From an uncultured Acidovorax sp. (GTDB taxonomy: Bacteria; Pseudomonadota; Gammaproteobacteria; Burkholderiales; Burkholderiaceae_C), in the NCBI GenBank assembly GCA_913774625.1, contig CAJYHL010000010.1, positions 1 to 64,000 on the forward strand: a DNA stretch of 64,000 nt, in the 5' to 3' direction. Of this stretch, positions 51,326 to 61,919 are shown piece by piece; positions within the stretch are counted from its first letter, which is position 1; each line of letters begins with the position of its first letter. Made by a program: the position numbers and the translations under genes. A model generated the notes under the pieces. It was not told where the DNA came from. It was given only the letters and a program-made list of their open reading frames with translations, and did no database searches.

Positions 51326-52333
51326 ATGAACACCGCAACGCAGACGAAGCCCCGGCTGACCACCTCGGCCATGATCGCCTCCATCGCCGACGAGGGCCAG
51401 CGCGTCAGGGCCGCGCCTTTCGGCAAGGCGCTGGTCGAATACGCCGCGCAGCACCCGGAGGTCGTGGGCATGACGGCCGACCTGGCCAAGTACACCGACC
51501 TGCACCTCTTCGCCCAGGCCTATCCGGAACGCTTCTTCCAGATGGGCATGGCCGAGCAATTGCTCATGGGCGCGGCCGGTGGCATGGCCAAGGTGGGCCT
51601 GGTGCCCTTCGCCACCACCTATGCCGTGTTCGGCACGCGGCGCGCCTACGACTTCATCCACCAGGTGATCGCCGAAGAGAACCTGAACGTGAAGATCTGC
51701 TGCGCGCTGCCGGGCCTGACCACCGGCTACGGCCCCAGCCACCAGGCCACCGAAGACCTGGCCATGATGCGCGCCATTCCCGGCCTGACCGTGGTCGACC
51801 CGTGCGATGCGCTGGACATCGAGCAGGCCGTGCCGCAGATCGCCGCGCACCCCGGCCCGGTCTACATGCGCCTGCTGCGCGGCAGCGTGCCGCTGGTGCT
51901 GGACGAATACGAGGGCTACCGCTTCGAGCTGGGCAAGGCGAAGCTGCTGCGCGACGGCGCCGAGGTGCTGGTGATCTCCAGCGGCCTGCTGACCATGCGC
52001 GCCCTGGAGGCCGCCAGGCAGCTGGCCGGCGACAAGGTGGGCGTGGCCGTGCTGCACTGCCCCACCATCAAGCCGCTGGACGCCGCCGCCATCCTGGAGC
52101 AGGTGCGCCGCCCGGGCCGGCTGGTGGTGGTGGCCGAGAACCACACCCATGTCGGCGGGCTGGGCGAGGCCGTGGCCGGCCTGCTGCTGCAGGAAGGCGT
52201 GGCGCCGGCACGCTTCCGCATGCTGGCCCTGCCCGACGCCTTCCTCGATGCCGGCGCGCTGCCCACGCTGCACGACCGCTACGGCATCTCGACGGCCAAG
52301 GTCGTGGAGTCCATCCGCCGATGGCTGGACTGA
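51326..52333 (+). CDS. transketolase, C-terminal subunit (split)
   Basis: A 335-residue protein matching the pyrimidine-binding and C-terminal domains of transketolase. VVGMTADLAKYTDLHLFAQA YPERFFQMGMAEQLLMGAAG GMAK has the catalytic Glu (AEQ), TTYAVFGTRRAYDFIHQVIA and GYGPSHQATEDLAMMRAIPG LTVVDPCDALDIEQAV follow, and the C-terminus ends DRYGISTAKVVESIRRWLD. Together with the N subunit it makes a complete enzyme. Its stop lies within the start of the glycerate kinase gene (13-base overlap). Confidence 0.92.
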   Translation: MNTATQTKPRLTTSAMIASIADEGQRVRAAPFGKALVEYAAQHPEVVGMTADLAKYTDLHLFAQAYPERFFQMGMAEQLLMGAAGGMAKVGLVPFATTYAVFGTRRAYDFIHQVIAEENLNVKICCALPGLTTGYGPSHQATEDLAMMRAIPGLTVVDPCDALDIEQAVPQIAAHPGPVYMRLLRGSVPLVLDEYEGYRFELGKAKLLRDGAEVLVISSGLLTMRALEAARQLAGDKVGVAVLHCPTIKPLDAAAILEQVRRPGRLVVVAENHTHVGGLGEAVAGLLLQEGVAPARFRMLALPDAFLDAGALPTLHDRYGISTAKVVESIRRWLD

Positions 52334-53655
52334 GCGGGCCGGCGCTGGCCGCGGCCCTGCAGGCGCCGCGCGGCTTCCTGGAGGCATTGTTCCTCGCCGC
52401 CGTGCGGCGCGCGCAGCCGGGCCAGGGCATGGCCGCACTGCTGCCGCCTCCGCCGCGCGGGCGCACCCTGGTGCTGGGCGGCGGCAAGGCCGGCGGCGCC
52501 ATGGTGCATGCGCTGGAGGCGCTGTGGCCGGCCGATGCGCCGCTCTCCGGCCTGGTCGCCACGCGCTACGGCCATGTGCCGCCCCGGCCTGCGGGCCTGC
52601 CCGCCCGGGTGGAGATCGTGGAGGCCGCCCACCCCGTGCCCGATGCCGCCGGGCTGCGGGCGGCCGAACGCATGCTGGCCCTGGCGCAGGGCCTCACGGC
52701 CGACGACCTGGTCATCTGCCTGATCTCGGGCGGCGGCTCGGCCCTGCTCACGCTGCCGGCCGAAGGCCTGGCGCTGCAGGACAAGCAGGCCATCCACCGC
52801 GCGCTGTTGGCGAGCGGCGCCACCATCTCCGAGATGAACTGCGTGCGCAAGCACCTCTCGCGCATCAAGGGCGGGCGGCTGGCCGTCGCCTGCGCGCCGA
52901 CGCCCGTGGTCACCCTGGCGATCAGCGACGTGCCGGGCGACGACCTTTCCGTCATCGCCAGCGGCCCGACGGTGGCCGATGCCGGCACCTGCGCCGACGC
53001 GCTCGCCATCGCCGGCCGCTACCGCATCCCGCTGCCCGCGCCCGTGCGGCAGGCCCTGGAGTCCGGCCGCTGGGAAACGCCCAAGCCCGGCGATGCGCGG
53101 CTGGCCGGCCATGCCGTGCATTTGCTGGCCACGCCCTGGCAGTCGCTGCAGGCCGCCGCGCAGGCGGCGCACGGTGCCGGGCTGGCCGTGCATCTGCTGG
53201 GCGATGCGATCGAGGGCGAGTCGCGCGAGATCGGCCGCATGCACGGCGCCATGGCCCGCGCCATCGCCCAGGGCCGCAGCAGCCTGCAGCGGCCCTGCGT
53301 GCTGCTGAGCGGCGGCGAGACCACGGTCACCGTCGGCGCCGTGCCCGCGGCGGGCCCGCAGGGGCGCGGCGGCCGCGCGGGCGAGTTCTGCATGGGCGTG
53401 GCCGAGGCGCTGCAGGGCCAGCCGGGCGTCTGGGCCCTGGCGGCCGACACCGACGGCATCGACGGCGTGGAGGACAACGCGGGCGCCTTCGTGGCGCCCG
53501 ACACCCTGGAGCGCGCGCGGGCCCTGGGCCTGGCCCTGCCGGACCACCAGCAGCGCCACGACGCCTACGGCTTCTTCGGCGCGCTGGGCGATCTGGTCGT
53601 GACCGGCCCCACGCACACCAACGTGAACGACTTCCGGGCTCTGCTCGTGGCCTGA
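52321..53655 (+). CDS. glycerate 2-kinase (MOFRL/GckA family)
   Basis: A 444-residue protein of the DUF4147-MOFRL family. LVLGGGKAGGAMVHALEALW, ISGGGSALLTLPAEGLALQD KQ, ATISEMNCVRKHLSRIKGGR LA and the C-terminal PCVLLSGGETTVTVG, ADTDGIDGVEDNAGAFV and VTGPTHTNVNDFRALLV are typical. The start overlaps the split transketolase C subunit. It phosphorylates D-glycerate to 2-phosphoglycerate, entering glycolysis. The name hydroxypyruvate reductase (TtuD) in databases refers to the same family and is usually wrong. It closes the SDR-TRAP-transketolase operon. Confidence 0.92.
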   Translation: MAGLSGPALAAALQAPRGFLEALFLAAVRRAQPGQGMAALLPPPPRGRTLVLGGGKAGGAMVHALEALWPADAPLSGLVATRYGHVPPRPAGLPARVEIVEAAHPVPDAAGLRAAERMLALAQGLTADDLVICLISGGGSALLTLPAEGLALQDKQAIHRALLASGATISEMNCVRKHLSRIKGGRLAVACAPTPVVTLAISDVPGDDLSVIASGPTVADAGTCADALAIAGRYRIPLPAPVRQALESGRWETPKPGDARLAGHAVHLLATPWQSLQAAAQAAHGAGLAVHLLGDAIEGESREIGRMHGAMARAIAQGRSSLQRPCVLLSGGETTVTVGAVPAAGPQGRGGRAGEFCMGVAEALQGQPGVWALAADTDGIDGVEDNAGAFVAPDTLERARALGLALPDHQQRHDAYGFFGALGDLVVTGPTHTNVNDFRALLVA

Positions 53656-53672
53656 GAACGTGAACACGTTCT
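53655..53672. terminator. palindromic hairpin after the glycerate kinase gene
   Basis: AGAACGTG-AA-CACGTTCT starts at the last base of the glycerate kinase stop codon. No T-tract follows. The AGAACGTG core recurs at 56231 in the longer inverted repeat, so it may belong to a dispersed element family. Confidence 0.45.
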
Positions 53673-53706
53673 GAGCGGCCCTGGCGCGGCCCGCCCGCTC
53701 AGATGC

Positions 53707-54624
53707 TCACGCGCTCAGCGCCTGCTCCACGATCCAGTCATGCACCGCCTGCACCCGCCGGTCGTCCAGCGCGCCGGCCGGGTAGACCAGGCAATAGCGC
53801 TTGCCGGTGGGCACGGCCTGCGTGCCGAAGGGGGCCACCAGCTTGCCGCTGGCGATCTCGTTGGTGGTCAGCCTGCGCCGGGCGATGGCCACGCCCATGC
53901 CGGCCATGGCGGCCTGGATGGTGATGTGGTTGCGGTTGAACATGTAGCCGCGCCGCACATCGACCTGGGGTGCGCCCACGGCCTTCAGGTAGCGCTCCCA
54001 TTCGGCATAGGGCTGGCTGCCGCGCCAGGCGGTCATGTCGTGCAGCAGAGGGTAGTGCGCCAGATGCTCTGGGCGGGTGAGGGGCGGGCGGCCGCGCAGC
54101 AGTTCGGGCGCGCAGACCGGGAAGATGTCTTCCTCGACCAGCGGCGTGCTCTGGAAGCCCGGATAGGCGCCGTCGTTCAGGTCGATGGCCAGGTCGAATT
54201 CGCCGTCGCGCAGCGAGCGCGCGCTGTCTTCGGCCTCCAGCTGCAGCTCGATGGCGGGGTGGCGCTGCATCAAGAGCGGGAGCCGGGGCACCAGCCAGGT
54301 CGCCAGGAACGAAGGCACCGAGCGCATGCGCACCACGCCGCTCAGGGCTCCGCCGCGCAGCCGGCCGATGGCCAGGTCGATGGACGCATAGGCCGGCTGG
54401 GCGGCGCCCAGCAGCCGCCGGCCCTCGTCCGTCAGCTCCAGCCGCCGGGGCAGGCGCCGAAAGAGCTTCACGCCCAGCCAGTCCTCCAGCGACTTGATCT
54501 GCTGGCTCACCGCGCCGGTGGTGATGTGCAGCTCCTCGCCCGCCTGGGTGAACGAGAGATGGTGCGCCGCGGCCAGGAAGACCTTGAGCCGGGCATGGAC
54601 GAAGGCAGGGGCGTTGTCGATCAT
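53707..54624 (-). CDS. LysR-family transcriptional regulator (GcvA/DsdC-like)
   Basis: A 305-residue LysR regulator. HTH: RLKVFLAAAHHLSFTQAGEE LHITTGAVSQQIKSLEDWLG VKLFRRLPRRLELT. The effector domain has MRSVPSFLATWLVPRLPLLM QRHPAIELQLEAEDSARSLR DGEFDLAIDLN, and MGVAIARRRLTTNEIASGKL VAPF near the C-terminus, all of the GcvA/DsdC type. It is divergent from sdaA, with 109 bases between, so it most likely controls serine deamination and uptake. A serine or glycine effector is suggested by context. Confidence 0.88.
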   Translation of the reverse strand: MIDNAPAFVHARLKVFLAAAHHLSFTQAGEELHITTGAVSQQIKSLEDWLGVKLFRRLPRRLELTDEGRRLLGAAQPAYASIDLAIGRLRGGALSGVVRMRSVPSFLATWLVPRLPLLMQRHPAIELQLEAEDSARSLRDGEFDLAIDLNDGAYPGFQSTPLVEEDIFPVCAPELLRGRPPLTRPEHLAHYPLLHDMTAWRGSQPYAEWERYLKAVGAPQVDVRRGYMFNRNHITIQAAMAGMGVAIARRRLTTNEIASGKLVAPFGTQAVPTGKRYCLVYPAGALDDRRVQAVHDWIVEQALSA

Positions 54625-54733
54625 GGTTTAGCCATTCTGAACCGAAGGCCAGAATATTTGGTTTGCGAGGGTGTGGTCACCTGTGAAGAATCAGAAATCC
54701 TAAACAAGACCCACAGCCCAGGAGAAATGCAAG

Positions 54734-56116
<1,383 letters not shown>

Positions 56117-56228
56117 GAGCGGCTCACAAAACCCTTCTGGCGTTGTTGCAGCATCTTGTCGTACGACTCGTACTGCCTGCGATGCAGCGCCTAGCCAGAA
56201 CCGCTTCGCTGGGTTTTGTTCGCCGCTC
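56117..56228. repeat. 112-bp imperfect palindrome between sdaA and sstT
   Basis: Arms: GAGCGGCTCACAAAACCC (56117-56134) and GGGTTTTGTTCGCCGCTC (56211-56228), with two mismatches, enclosing TTCTGGC (56135-56141) and GCCAGAA (56194-56200). It starts right after the sdaA stop and is followed by a separate hairpin (56233-56282). Its length and architecture resemble the palindrome at 40635-40741. Confidence 0.75.
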
Positions 56229-56232
56229 CAAG

Positions 56233-56282
56233 AACGTGTTGACGATCCCGCTGCGCGCCCCCTGGGCGATCGTCAACACGTT
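56233..56282. repeat. 15-bp perfect inverted repeat upstream of sstT
   Basis: AACGTGTTGACGATC (56233-56247) and GATCGTCAACACGTT (56268-56282) form a perfect stem over a 20-base loop. It lies 43 bases before the sstT start and shares the AACGTG core with the hairpin at 53655. It may act as a terminator/processing hairpin or be part of a dispersed repeat. Confidence 0.7.
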
Positions 56283-56324
56283 GTAGCCCGACCCATAGAA
56301 TTAAATCAACTGGAGACAATCTCG

Positions 56325-57572
56325 ATGGCATTCGTTTTTTCCGGGGCGGCACGCCTCTACACGCGCACCGGGCTGGTGACGCGGATCATCATCGGCATGG
56401 CCCTGGGCGTGCTGCTGGCACTGCTGGCGCCGGGCGTGGCCGAGTCCGCCGGGCTGCTGGGCGACCTCTTCATCGCGGGCCTGAAGGCGGTGGCGCCGGT
56501 GCTGGTGCTCGTGCTGGTGGCGGCGGCCATCGCCGGCCACCAGGCGGGGCAGCCCACGCACATCCGGCCCATCATCGGGCTCTACATCCTCAGCACGCTG
56601 GGCGCGGCGATGGTGGCCGTGGCCGCGAGCTTCATGTTCCCCACCACGCTGGTGCTCGATGCGCCACCGGTGGGCGGCGAGCCGCCCGGCAGCATCCTGG
56701 GCGTGCTGCGCAACCTGCTGCTGAGCGCGGTGCAGAACCCGGTCAAGGCGCTGATGGAGGCCAACTTCATCGGCATCCTGGCCTGGGCGATCGGCCTGGG
56801 CGTGATGCTGCGCCATGCCAGCGAGAGCACGCGCCGCATGCTGTTCGACCTGTCCGACGCGATTTCGGGCCTGATCAAGCTGGTGATCTCGTTCGCCCCG
56901 CTGGGCATCTTCGGCCTGGTGGCCGCCACGCTGGCGCAGTCGGGCCTGGGCGCGCTGGCGGCCTATGGCCAGCTGCTGCTGGTCATCGTGGGCTGCATGC
57001 TGTTCGTCGCGCTGGTGATGAACCCGCTGATCGTCTTCTGGAAGCTGCGCCGCAACCCGTATCCGCTGGTCTTCACCTGCCTGCGCGAAAGCGGCATCAC
57101 CGCCTTCTTCACGCGCAGCTCGGCGGCCAACATCCCCATCAACCTGGAGCTGTGCCGCAAGCTGGGCCTGCACGAGGACACCTACGCCATCTCCATCCCG
57201 CTGGGCGCGACGATCAACATGGCGGGCGCCGCGGTCACCATCACCGTGATGACGCTGGCGGCCACGAACACGCTGGGCATCCAGGTCGATCTGCTCACCG
57301 CGCTGCTGCTGTGCATCGTGTCCTCGCTGGCGGCGGCCGGCGTCTCGGGCGTGGCCGGCGGTTCGCTGCTGCTCATTCCCATGGCCACCAGCCTGTTCGG
57401 CATCTCCGCCGACGTGGCCATGCAGGTGGTGGCCATCGGCTTCGTGATCAGCGTGGTGCAGGACTCGGCCGAGACGGCGCTCAATTCCTCCACCGACGTG
57501 CTGCTGACCGCCGCCGGCTGCCCTGGCGACGTGCAGCTGCCCGGGCAGGGCTCCGGCGCGGTGCGCGCCTGA
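56325..57572 (+). CDS. sstT: Na+/serine-threonine symporter SstT
   Basis: A 415-residue sodium-dicarboxylate/serine symporter (DAACS family), about eight to ten hydrophobic spans, start at the ATG of [20 protein letters not shown] with GGAGA upstream. Hallmarks: [20 protein letters not shown], the hairpin [52 protein letters not shown], and [30 protein letters not shown]. coli SstT is 414 residues. It imports serine (and threonine) and so supplies SdaA encoded upstream. The palindromes between the two genes separate them, so co-transcription is uncertain. Confidence 0.95.
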   Translation: MAFVFSGAARLYTRTGLVTRIIIGMALGVLLALLAPGVAESAGLLGDLFIAGLKAVAPVLVLVLVAAAIAGHQAGQPTHIRPIIGLYILSTLGAAMVAVAASFMFPTTLVLDAPPVGGEPPGSILGVLRNLLLSAVQNPVKALMEANFIGILAWAIGLGVMLRHASESTRRMLFDLSDAISGLIKLVISFAPLGIFGLVAATLAQSGLGALAAYGQLLLVIVGCMLFVALVMNPLIVFWKLRRNPYPLVFTCLRESGITAFFTRSSAANIPINLELCRKLGLHEDTYAISIPLGATINMAGAAVTITVMTLAATNTLGIQVDLLTALLLCIVSSLAAAGVSGVAGGSLLLIPMATSLFGISADVAMQVVAIGFVISVVQDSAETALNSSTDVLLTAAGCPGDVQLPGQGSGAVRA

Positions 57573-57626
57573 GGCGACCGGAGGATGCGGCGGGCGCCGG
57601 GCCTGCGCCGCGCCGCGGCGTGAGCG

Positions 57627-59102
57627 CTACACCCTGAAGAAAGCCACGGCTTCGCCCAGCCTGTCGGCCTGCTGCTTCAGGCTGTGGGTGGCCGCTGCGC
57701 TCTGCTCGGCCATGGCGGCGTTCTGCTGGGTGGAGCCGTCCAGATGCGCGACGGCCTGGGAGATCTCCTCGATGCCCGAGGACTGCTGTGCCAGCGTGGA
57801 CGAGATTTCGCCGATGAGCTGCTGCACCTGATCCACCCGGGATTCGATCTGCTGCACCGCGCTCACCGCATCGTCCACCAGCTGCGAGCCCGCGCCGACC
57901 TTCTCGACGCTCGCGCCGATCAGCGTCTTGATCTCGCGCGCAGAGGCGGCCGCCCGTCCTGCCAGGGTACGCACCTCGCTGGCCACCACCGCGAATCCGC
58001 GCCCCTGCTCTCCGGCCCGTGCGGCCTCGACCGCGGCGTTCAGGGCCAGGATGTTGGTCTGGAAGGCGATGGAGTCGATCACGCCGATGATGTTGGCGAT
58101 GTTGCCCGAGTCGGTGGCGATGGCCTTCATGGTTTCCATCGTGCGCGCCATGACCTCCGCGCCCTGGCGTGCCGCGTCGTTGGCCTCGCGGGCCACCTGG
58201 GTCGCGGACGCGGCGGTATCGGCGTTCTGCCGTACCGCCTCCACCATCTCCGTCATGGCCGATGAGGCCTGCTGCAGGCGGCTGGCCTGCTCTTCGGTGC
58301 GGTGGCTCAGGTCGGTGCTGCCGCTGGCGATTTCGCTGCTGCCGGACACCACGGCCTGGCTGGCGTCGGTCACCCGCGCGACCACGTCCCTGAACGTGCT
58401 CTGCATGGTGCGCAGCGCGGACAGCAGCTCGCCCACCTCGTGGGCCTGGCCGCGGTCATCGCTGCCGCCGATGCGCACCGACAGATCGCCCTGGGCCAGC
58501 GTCTGCGCCACGTCCCGCGCGTTTTCCAGCGGGCCGAGCACGGCGGCTGCCATGCGCCAGAGGCTCAGGCCCAGCAGGGCCAGGCAGAGCGCGGTCAGCA
58601 CGCGCACGGCGACGCCCACGAAGTTCACGGCGGAGGAGACTTCCTTGGCGAAATCGTCGCCGTAGCGGATGAGCTCCACGAGGTCCGGCTGCAGGGCCTT
58701 CGCCAGCGCCGGAGAGAGCTGGGCCGAAGGGTCCGCCTCCAGTCTGGCGATCATGGCGCCCACGCGCCGGATGCTGTCGCGGGGCAGGTCGATCACCGCG
58801 CCGAAGCCCATGAGGCGGAACGCGACGAGCTCGAAGCCGAAGAGTTCCGTGTCCACATGGCCGGAGATCCATTGCGAATGGTTCAACGCCTTGAGGACGG
58901 GCGCCTTGTCCAGCGCAGCCCCTGCCGCTGCGTGCTCCAGGTCCCTGTCCAGGTGCAGCAGGTTCACCGCGTACTCGCGCTCCAGGTAATGGAACTTCGC
59001 TCCCTTGCCCATCAGGCGCAAGCCGTAGAACGACGTGACCGCGGACACGAGCAGCACGATCGCGAGGAGTTTGAGCCATTGGCGTATGGAGCGTTTTTGC
59101 AT
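57627..59102 (-). CDS. methyl-accepting chemotaxis protein
   Basis: A 491-residue chemoreceptor. TM1 is at about residues 10-28 ([18 protein letters not shown]), a sensor domain of about 150 residues with [27 protein letters not shown]2 near [21 protein letters not shown] ([22 protein letters not shown]), and the highly conserved tip [39 protein letters not shown]. The C-terminus is short with no tether. Cytoplasmic sequence closely matches the other MCP at 13802-15496, but the sensor domains differ. It is convergent with sstT, with 54 bases between. Confidence 0.93.
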   Translation of the reverse strand: MQKRSIRQWLKLLAIVLLVSAVTSFYGLRLMGKGAKFHYLEREYAVNLLHLDRDLEHAAAGAALDKAPVLKALNHSQWISGHVDTELFGFELVAFRLMGFGAVIDLPRDSIRRVGAMIARLEADPSAQLSPALAKALQPDLVELIRYGDDFAKEVSSAVNFVGVAVRVLTALCLALLGLSLWRMAAAVLGPLENARDVAQTLAQGDLSVRIGGSDDRGQAHEVGELLSALRTMQSTFRDVVARVTDASQAVVSGSSEIASGSTDLSHRTEEQASRLQQASSAMTEMVEAVRQNADTAASATQVAREANDAARQGAEVMARTMETMKAIATDSGNIANIIGVIDSIAFQTNILALNAAVEAARAGEQGRGFAVVASEVRTLAGRAAASAREIKTLIGASVEKVGAGSQLVDDAVSAVQQIESRVDQVQQLIGEISSTLAQQSSGIEEISQAVAHLDGSTQQNAAMAEQSAAATHSLKQQADRLGEAVAFFRV

Positions 59103-59230
59103 GGCGTGGGAGGGGCGTGGGATTCGTTTGCTTTTGTACGAATTTGTATCCGCCCTGGATCACTCGAGCATCAGGGAATTTCCGGGGGCGCGCATGCACC
59201 CGCGGCCTCCTGGAGCTCGTGGACACCATC

Positions 59231-60001
59231 TCACCCGGCCGACATCCCCCCGTCCACGCTGTAGCGCCCGCCCGTGCAGAACACGCTGTCGTCGCTGGCG
59301 AGGAACAGCGCGGTGCGCGCCACTTCCTCCGGCAGGCCATAGCGCCCGGCCGGAATGGCGGCCGAGAACTGCGCCTTGGCCGCCGTACCGGCGCCGGGCG
59401 CAGCGCCTTCCTCGATGGATCGCATCATGCGTGTCTCGATGGGCGAGGGGTGGATGGTGTTGATGCGCACGCCGGAGCCGCCGGCCTCCAGCACGGCCGA
59501 GCGCATCAGGCCTACCAGCGCATGCTTGCTCGTCACATAGGCCGACAGGCCCGCGAAGCCCTTCAGGCCGGCGATGGAGGAGGTGATGACGATGCTGCCC
59601 CCGCCCTGCTTCTGCATGATGGGCATGGCGTGCTTGAGGCCGAGGTAGACGCCGCGCACGTTCACCGCCATCACGCGGTCGAAGGCGTCCATGGGATAGT
59701 CGGCGATGGGCGCGATCCGGCCCTCGGTGCCGGCGTTGCAGAACAGCGCGTCGATGCGGCCGTGCCGCTCCAGCGCCGCCTGCAGGTAGGCCCGGGTCTG
59801 CGACTCGTCGCTCACGTCGGCCGCCACGGCGCTGGCCGCGCCGCTGGCGAGCTGCGCCAGCGCGGCGTCCAGCGCCTCCTGCTGCAGATCGACCAGCACG
59901 ACCTGGGCGCCCTCGCTGATGAACAGCCGGGCGCTGGCCAGGCCGATGCCGCCCGCGCCGCCGGTCATGACGATGCATTTGCCTTGCAGTCTTTTCGACA
60001 T
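59231..60001 (-). CDS. short-chain dehydrogenase/reductase in the BVMO operon
   Basis: A 256-residue SDR starting at the ATG of MSKRLQGKCIVMTGGAGGIG (NAD-binding TGGAGGIG). FCNAGTEG replaces the usual NNAG, catalytic Ser in ITSSIAGLKGFAGLSAYVTS KHALVGLMRSAVLE (Tyr, Lys), and NTIHPSPIETRMMRSIEEGA follows. It is the last gene of the run BVMO-SDR-hydrolase-SDR. It may oxidise an alicyclic alcohol to the ketone substrate of the monooxygenase, or a hydroxy acid produced by the hydrolase. Which of these is not decidable here. Confidence 0.87.
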   Translation of the reverse strand: MSKRLQGKCIVMTGGAGGIGLASARLFISEGAQVVLVDLQQEALDAALAQLASGAASAVAADVSDESQTRAYLQAALERHGRIDALFCNAGTEGRIAPIADYPMDAFDRVMAVNVRGVYLGLKHAMPIMQKQGGGSIVITSSIAGLKGFAGLSAYVTSKHALVGLMRSAVLEAGGSGVRINTIHPSPIETRMMRSIEEGAAPGAGTAAKAQFSAAIPAGRYGLPEEVARTALFLASDDSVFCTGGRYSVDGGMSAG

Positions 60002-60033
60002 GGTGTCTCCTTGAATGGGTTCGGGGTGGCTGC

Positions 60034-61086
60034 TCAGGCCGGCAGGGCCAGCAGATCCTGGAGATGGACATCGACCTGCGCGAGGAACTGCGGGTCGGTG
60101 CCGAACAGGCCCAGATGGCCGTCGATGCAGGCGAGCGGGCGGAATTCGCTGCCCGGTATGAGCCGCTGCTCGGCCTGGCAGTCGGCGGGCGGGAAGAACA
60201 TGTCGTGGCTGATCGGCATCACGAAGGTCTTCGCCCGGATGCGGCCCAGCGCCGCCGCGAGGTCGCCGCCGGTGTGGCGGCTGACGTCGCCGCGCTGCCA
60301 TTTCCAGGCCATGGCCAGCAGGGCGTTGGGGTCCATGGGCGCGAAGTAGCCGGCCATGAACTGGTCCACGAAGGCCTGCAGGGAGTCGAAGCCCAGCGCC
60401 TTGTGGCGGCCCTCGCGGAAGAAGTCGGTGCTCCAGCCCATCACCGTCCACAGCTGGGCGTGGCGCTTCAGGCCGGCGGCCACGTCGGCCGGCGATGCGT
60501 AGCGGCCGCCCTGGAAGCCCGGGTCCGAGGTGATGGCGTCTGCCAGGGTCTGGGCGAAGAGGGAGTCGTGCTCGGTGTTCTTCGCGGTGCCGGCGATGGG
60601 CGCCGCGCGGCGCACCATCTCGGGGTAGCGTACGGCCCATTCGTAGGTCTGCTGCGCGCCCATGGAGCCGCCCACCACCAGGGCCAGCTCGCGCAGGCCG
60701 TAGTGCCCGGTGACCAGCCGGTGCTGCGCGCGCACGTCGTCGCCGATGCGCACCTTGGGAAAGCCCGGCCCGGCGAGTTCGCCGGCCGCATCGTGCGGCG
60801 AGGTGGACAGGCCGTTGCCGATCTGGTTGACCACGATGATGAAGTAGCGCGACGGGTCCAGCGCGCGCCCCGGGCCGATATAGGCCTGCTCCATGATCTT
60901 GCTGGTGCCCGAATACCAGGTGGGCACGAGGATGGCGTTGTCCCGGGCGGCGTTGAGCGTGCCGTGCGTGGCCACGGCCAGCTGGCAGTCGGGCAGCACG
61001 CCGCCGTCTTCCAGCTCCAGCGCGCCGATGCCGATGCGCTCGAAGGGGCCGTGGGCTTCCTGGGTGTAGTAGGTGTTCTGCGTCAT
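60034..61086 (-). CDS. MetX-like alpha/beta-fold hydrolase/acyltransferase
   Basis: A 350-residue alpha/beta-hydrolase of the homoserine O-acetyltransferase family, starting at the ATG of MTQNTYYTQEAHGPF. The nucleophile elbow is GGSMG in LALVVGGSMGAQQTYEWAVR YPEMV, the Asp is in FVMPISHDMFFPPADC, and the His in IDGHLGLFGTD. The substrate loop FIIVVNQIGNGLSTSPHDAA is typical of MetX-like proteins. Its place next to a Baeyer-Villiger monooxygenase suggests hydrolysis of the lactone/ester product (like ChnC) instead of methionine synthesis. Confidence 0.85.
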   Translation of the reverse strand: MTQNTYYTQEAHGPFERIGIGALELEDGGVLPDCQLAVATHGTLNAARDNAILVPTWYSGTSKIMEQAYIGPGRALDPSRYFIIVVNQIGNGLSTSPHDAAGELAGPGFPKVRIGDDVRAQHRLVTGHYGLRELALVVGGSMGAQQTYEWAVRYPEMVRRAAPIAGTAKNTEHDSLFAQTLADAITSDPGFQGGRYASPADVAAGLKRHAQLWTVMGWSTDFFREGRHKALGFDSLQAFVDQFMAGYFAPMDPNALLAMAWKWQRGDVSRHTGGDLAAALGRIRAKTFVMPISHDMFFPPADCQAEQRLIPGSEFRPLACIDGHLGLFGTDPQFLAQVDVHLQDLLALPA

Positions 61087-61115
61087 GGTGTCGTCTCTTC
61101 GGGCAATGATGGGAG

Positions 61116-61886
61116 TCAGCGGGCCGTGTAGCCGCCGTCGATCACGAGTTCCGAGCCCGTGACCCAGCGGGCCTGGTCGGAGGCCAGGTACACCACGCCC
61201 CAGGCGATGTCGTCGGGCGTGCCGGTGCCGCCCAGGGGGTGCAGGCTGTCCAGGTGCTGGCGCACGGCCTCTTCGGGCAGGCCCGAATGCTGGGCATGGC
61301 GCTTGACCATCGCGGTGAAGATGAAGCCGGGGTGCAGCGAGTTCACGCGGATGCGGTCCGGGGCGTAGGTCAGCGCGTCGTTCTTCGACATCGTGCGCAC
61401 GGCCCCCTTGGCTGCGTGATAGGGCGGCACGTCGCCGCCGCCCACGATGCCGTAGATCGACGAGATGTTGACGATGGAGCCGCCGCCCGCGGCCCGCAGG
61501 TGCGGGATCGCGTGCTTGGTGCAGAGGAAGACCCCGGTGACGTTCACCGCCATCACCCGCTCCCATTCCTGCAGCGGCAGTTCGTGGGTGGGCTGGTTGG
61601 CGCCTTCGATGCCGGCGTTGTTGACCAGCACGTGCAGGCCGCCCAGCTCCTCCGCAGCCTGGTCCAGCGCGGCGCGCACCTGGTCTTCGCGGGTCACGTC
61701 GGCCGTGGCGAAAAGGGCGCGGATCCCGCGCTCCTGCAGCTGTGCGGCCACCTCGCGGCCGCGCTGCTCGTCGCGGTCCAGCAGCGCCACGGCTGCGCCT
61801 TCATCGCCCAGGCGCAGCGCGATGGCTTCGCCCAGGCCGTTGGCGCCGCCGGTCACGGCCGCCACCTTGCCTTCGAGTCGTTTCAT
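61116..61886 (-). CDS. short-chain dehydrogenase/reductase (ChnA-like context)
   Basis: A 256-residue SDR starting at the ATG of MKRLEGKVAAVTGGANGLGE (TGGANGLG). NNAGIEG, catalytic Ser in ISSIYGIVGGGDVPPYHAAK GAVRTMSKNDALTYAPDRIR VNSLHPGFI with Tyr and Lys are all seen. YHAAKGAVRT is common in cyclohexanol/secondary alcohol dehydrogenases encoded beside BVMOs. It lies 33 bases downstream of the BVMO gene on the same strand and probably oxidises the alicyclic alcohol precursor. Confidence 0.88.
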   Translation of the reverse strand: MKRLEGKVAAVTGGANGLGEAIALRLGDEGAAVALLDRDEQRGREVAAQLQERGIRALFATADVTREDQVRAALDQAAEELGGLHVLVNNAGIEGANQPTHELPLQEWERVMAVNVTGVFLCTKHAIPHLRAAGGGSIVNISSIYGIVGGGDVPPYHAAKGAVRTMSKNDALTYAPDRIRVNSLHPGFIFTAMVKRHAQHSGLPEEAVRQHLDSLHPLGGTGTPDDIAWGVVYLASDQARWVTGSELVIDGGYTAR

Positions 61887-61919
61887 GGTTGTCTCCTTGG
61901 AATGTGTTCTGTCTTCGGT

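Noticed and set aside
50512-52320. Upstream in-frame extension of the glycerate kinase frame through both split transketolase genes
   Set aside because: The text is Gly/Arg/Pro-rich and overlaps two genes with perfect family motifs; the kinase begins at 52321.
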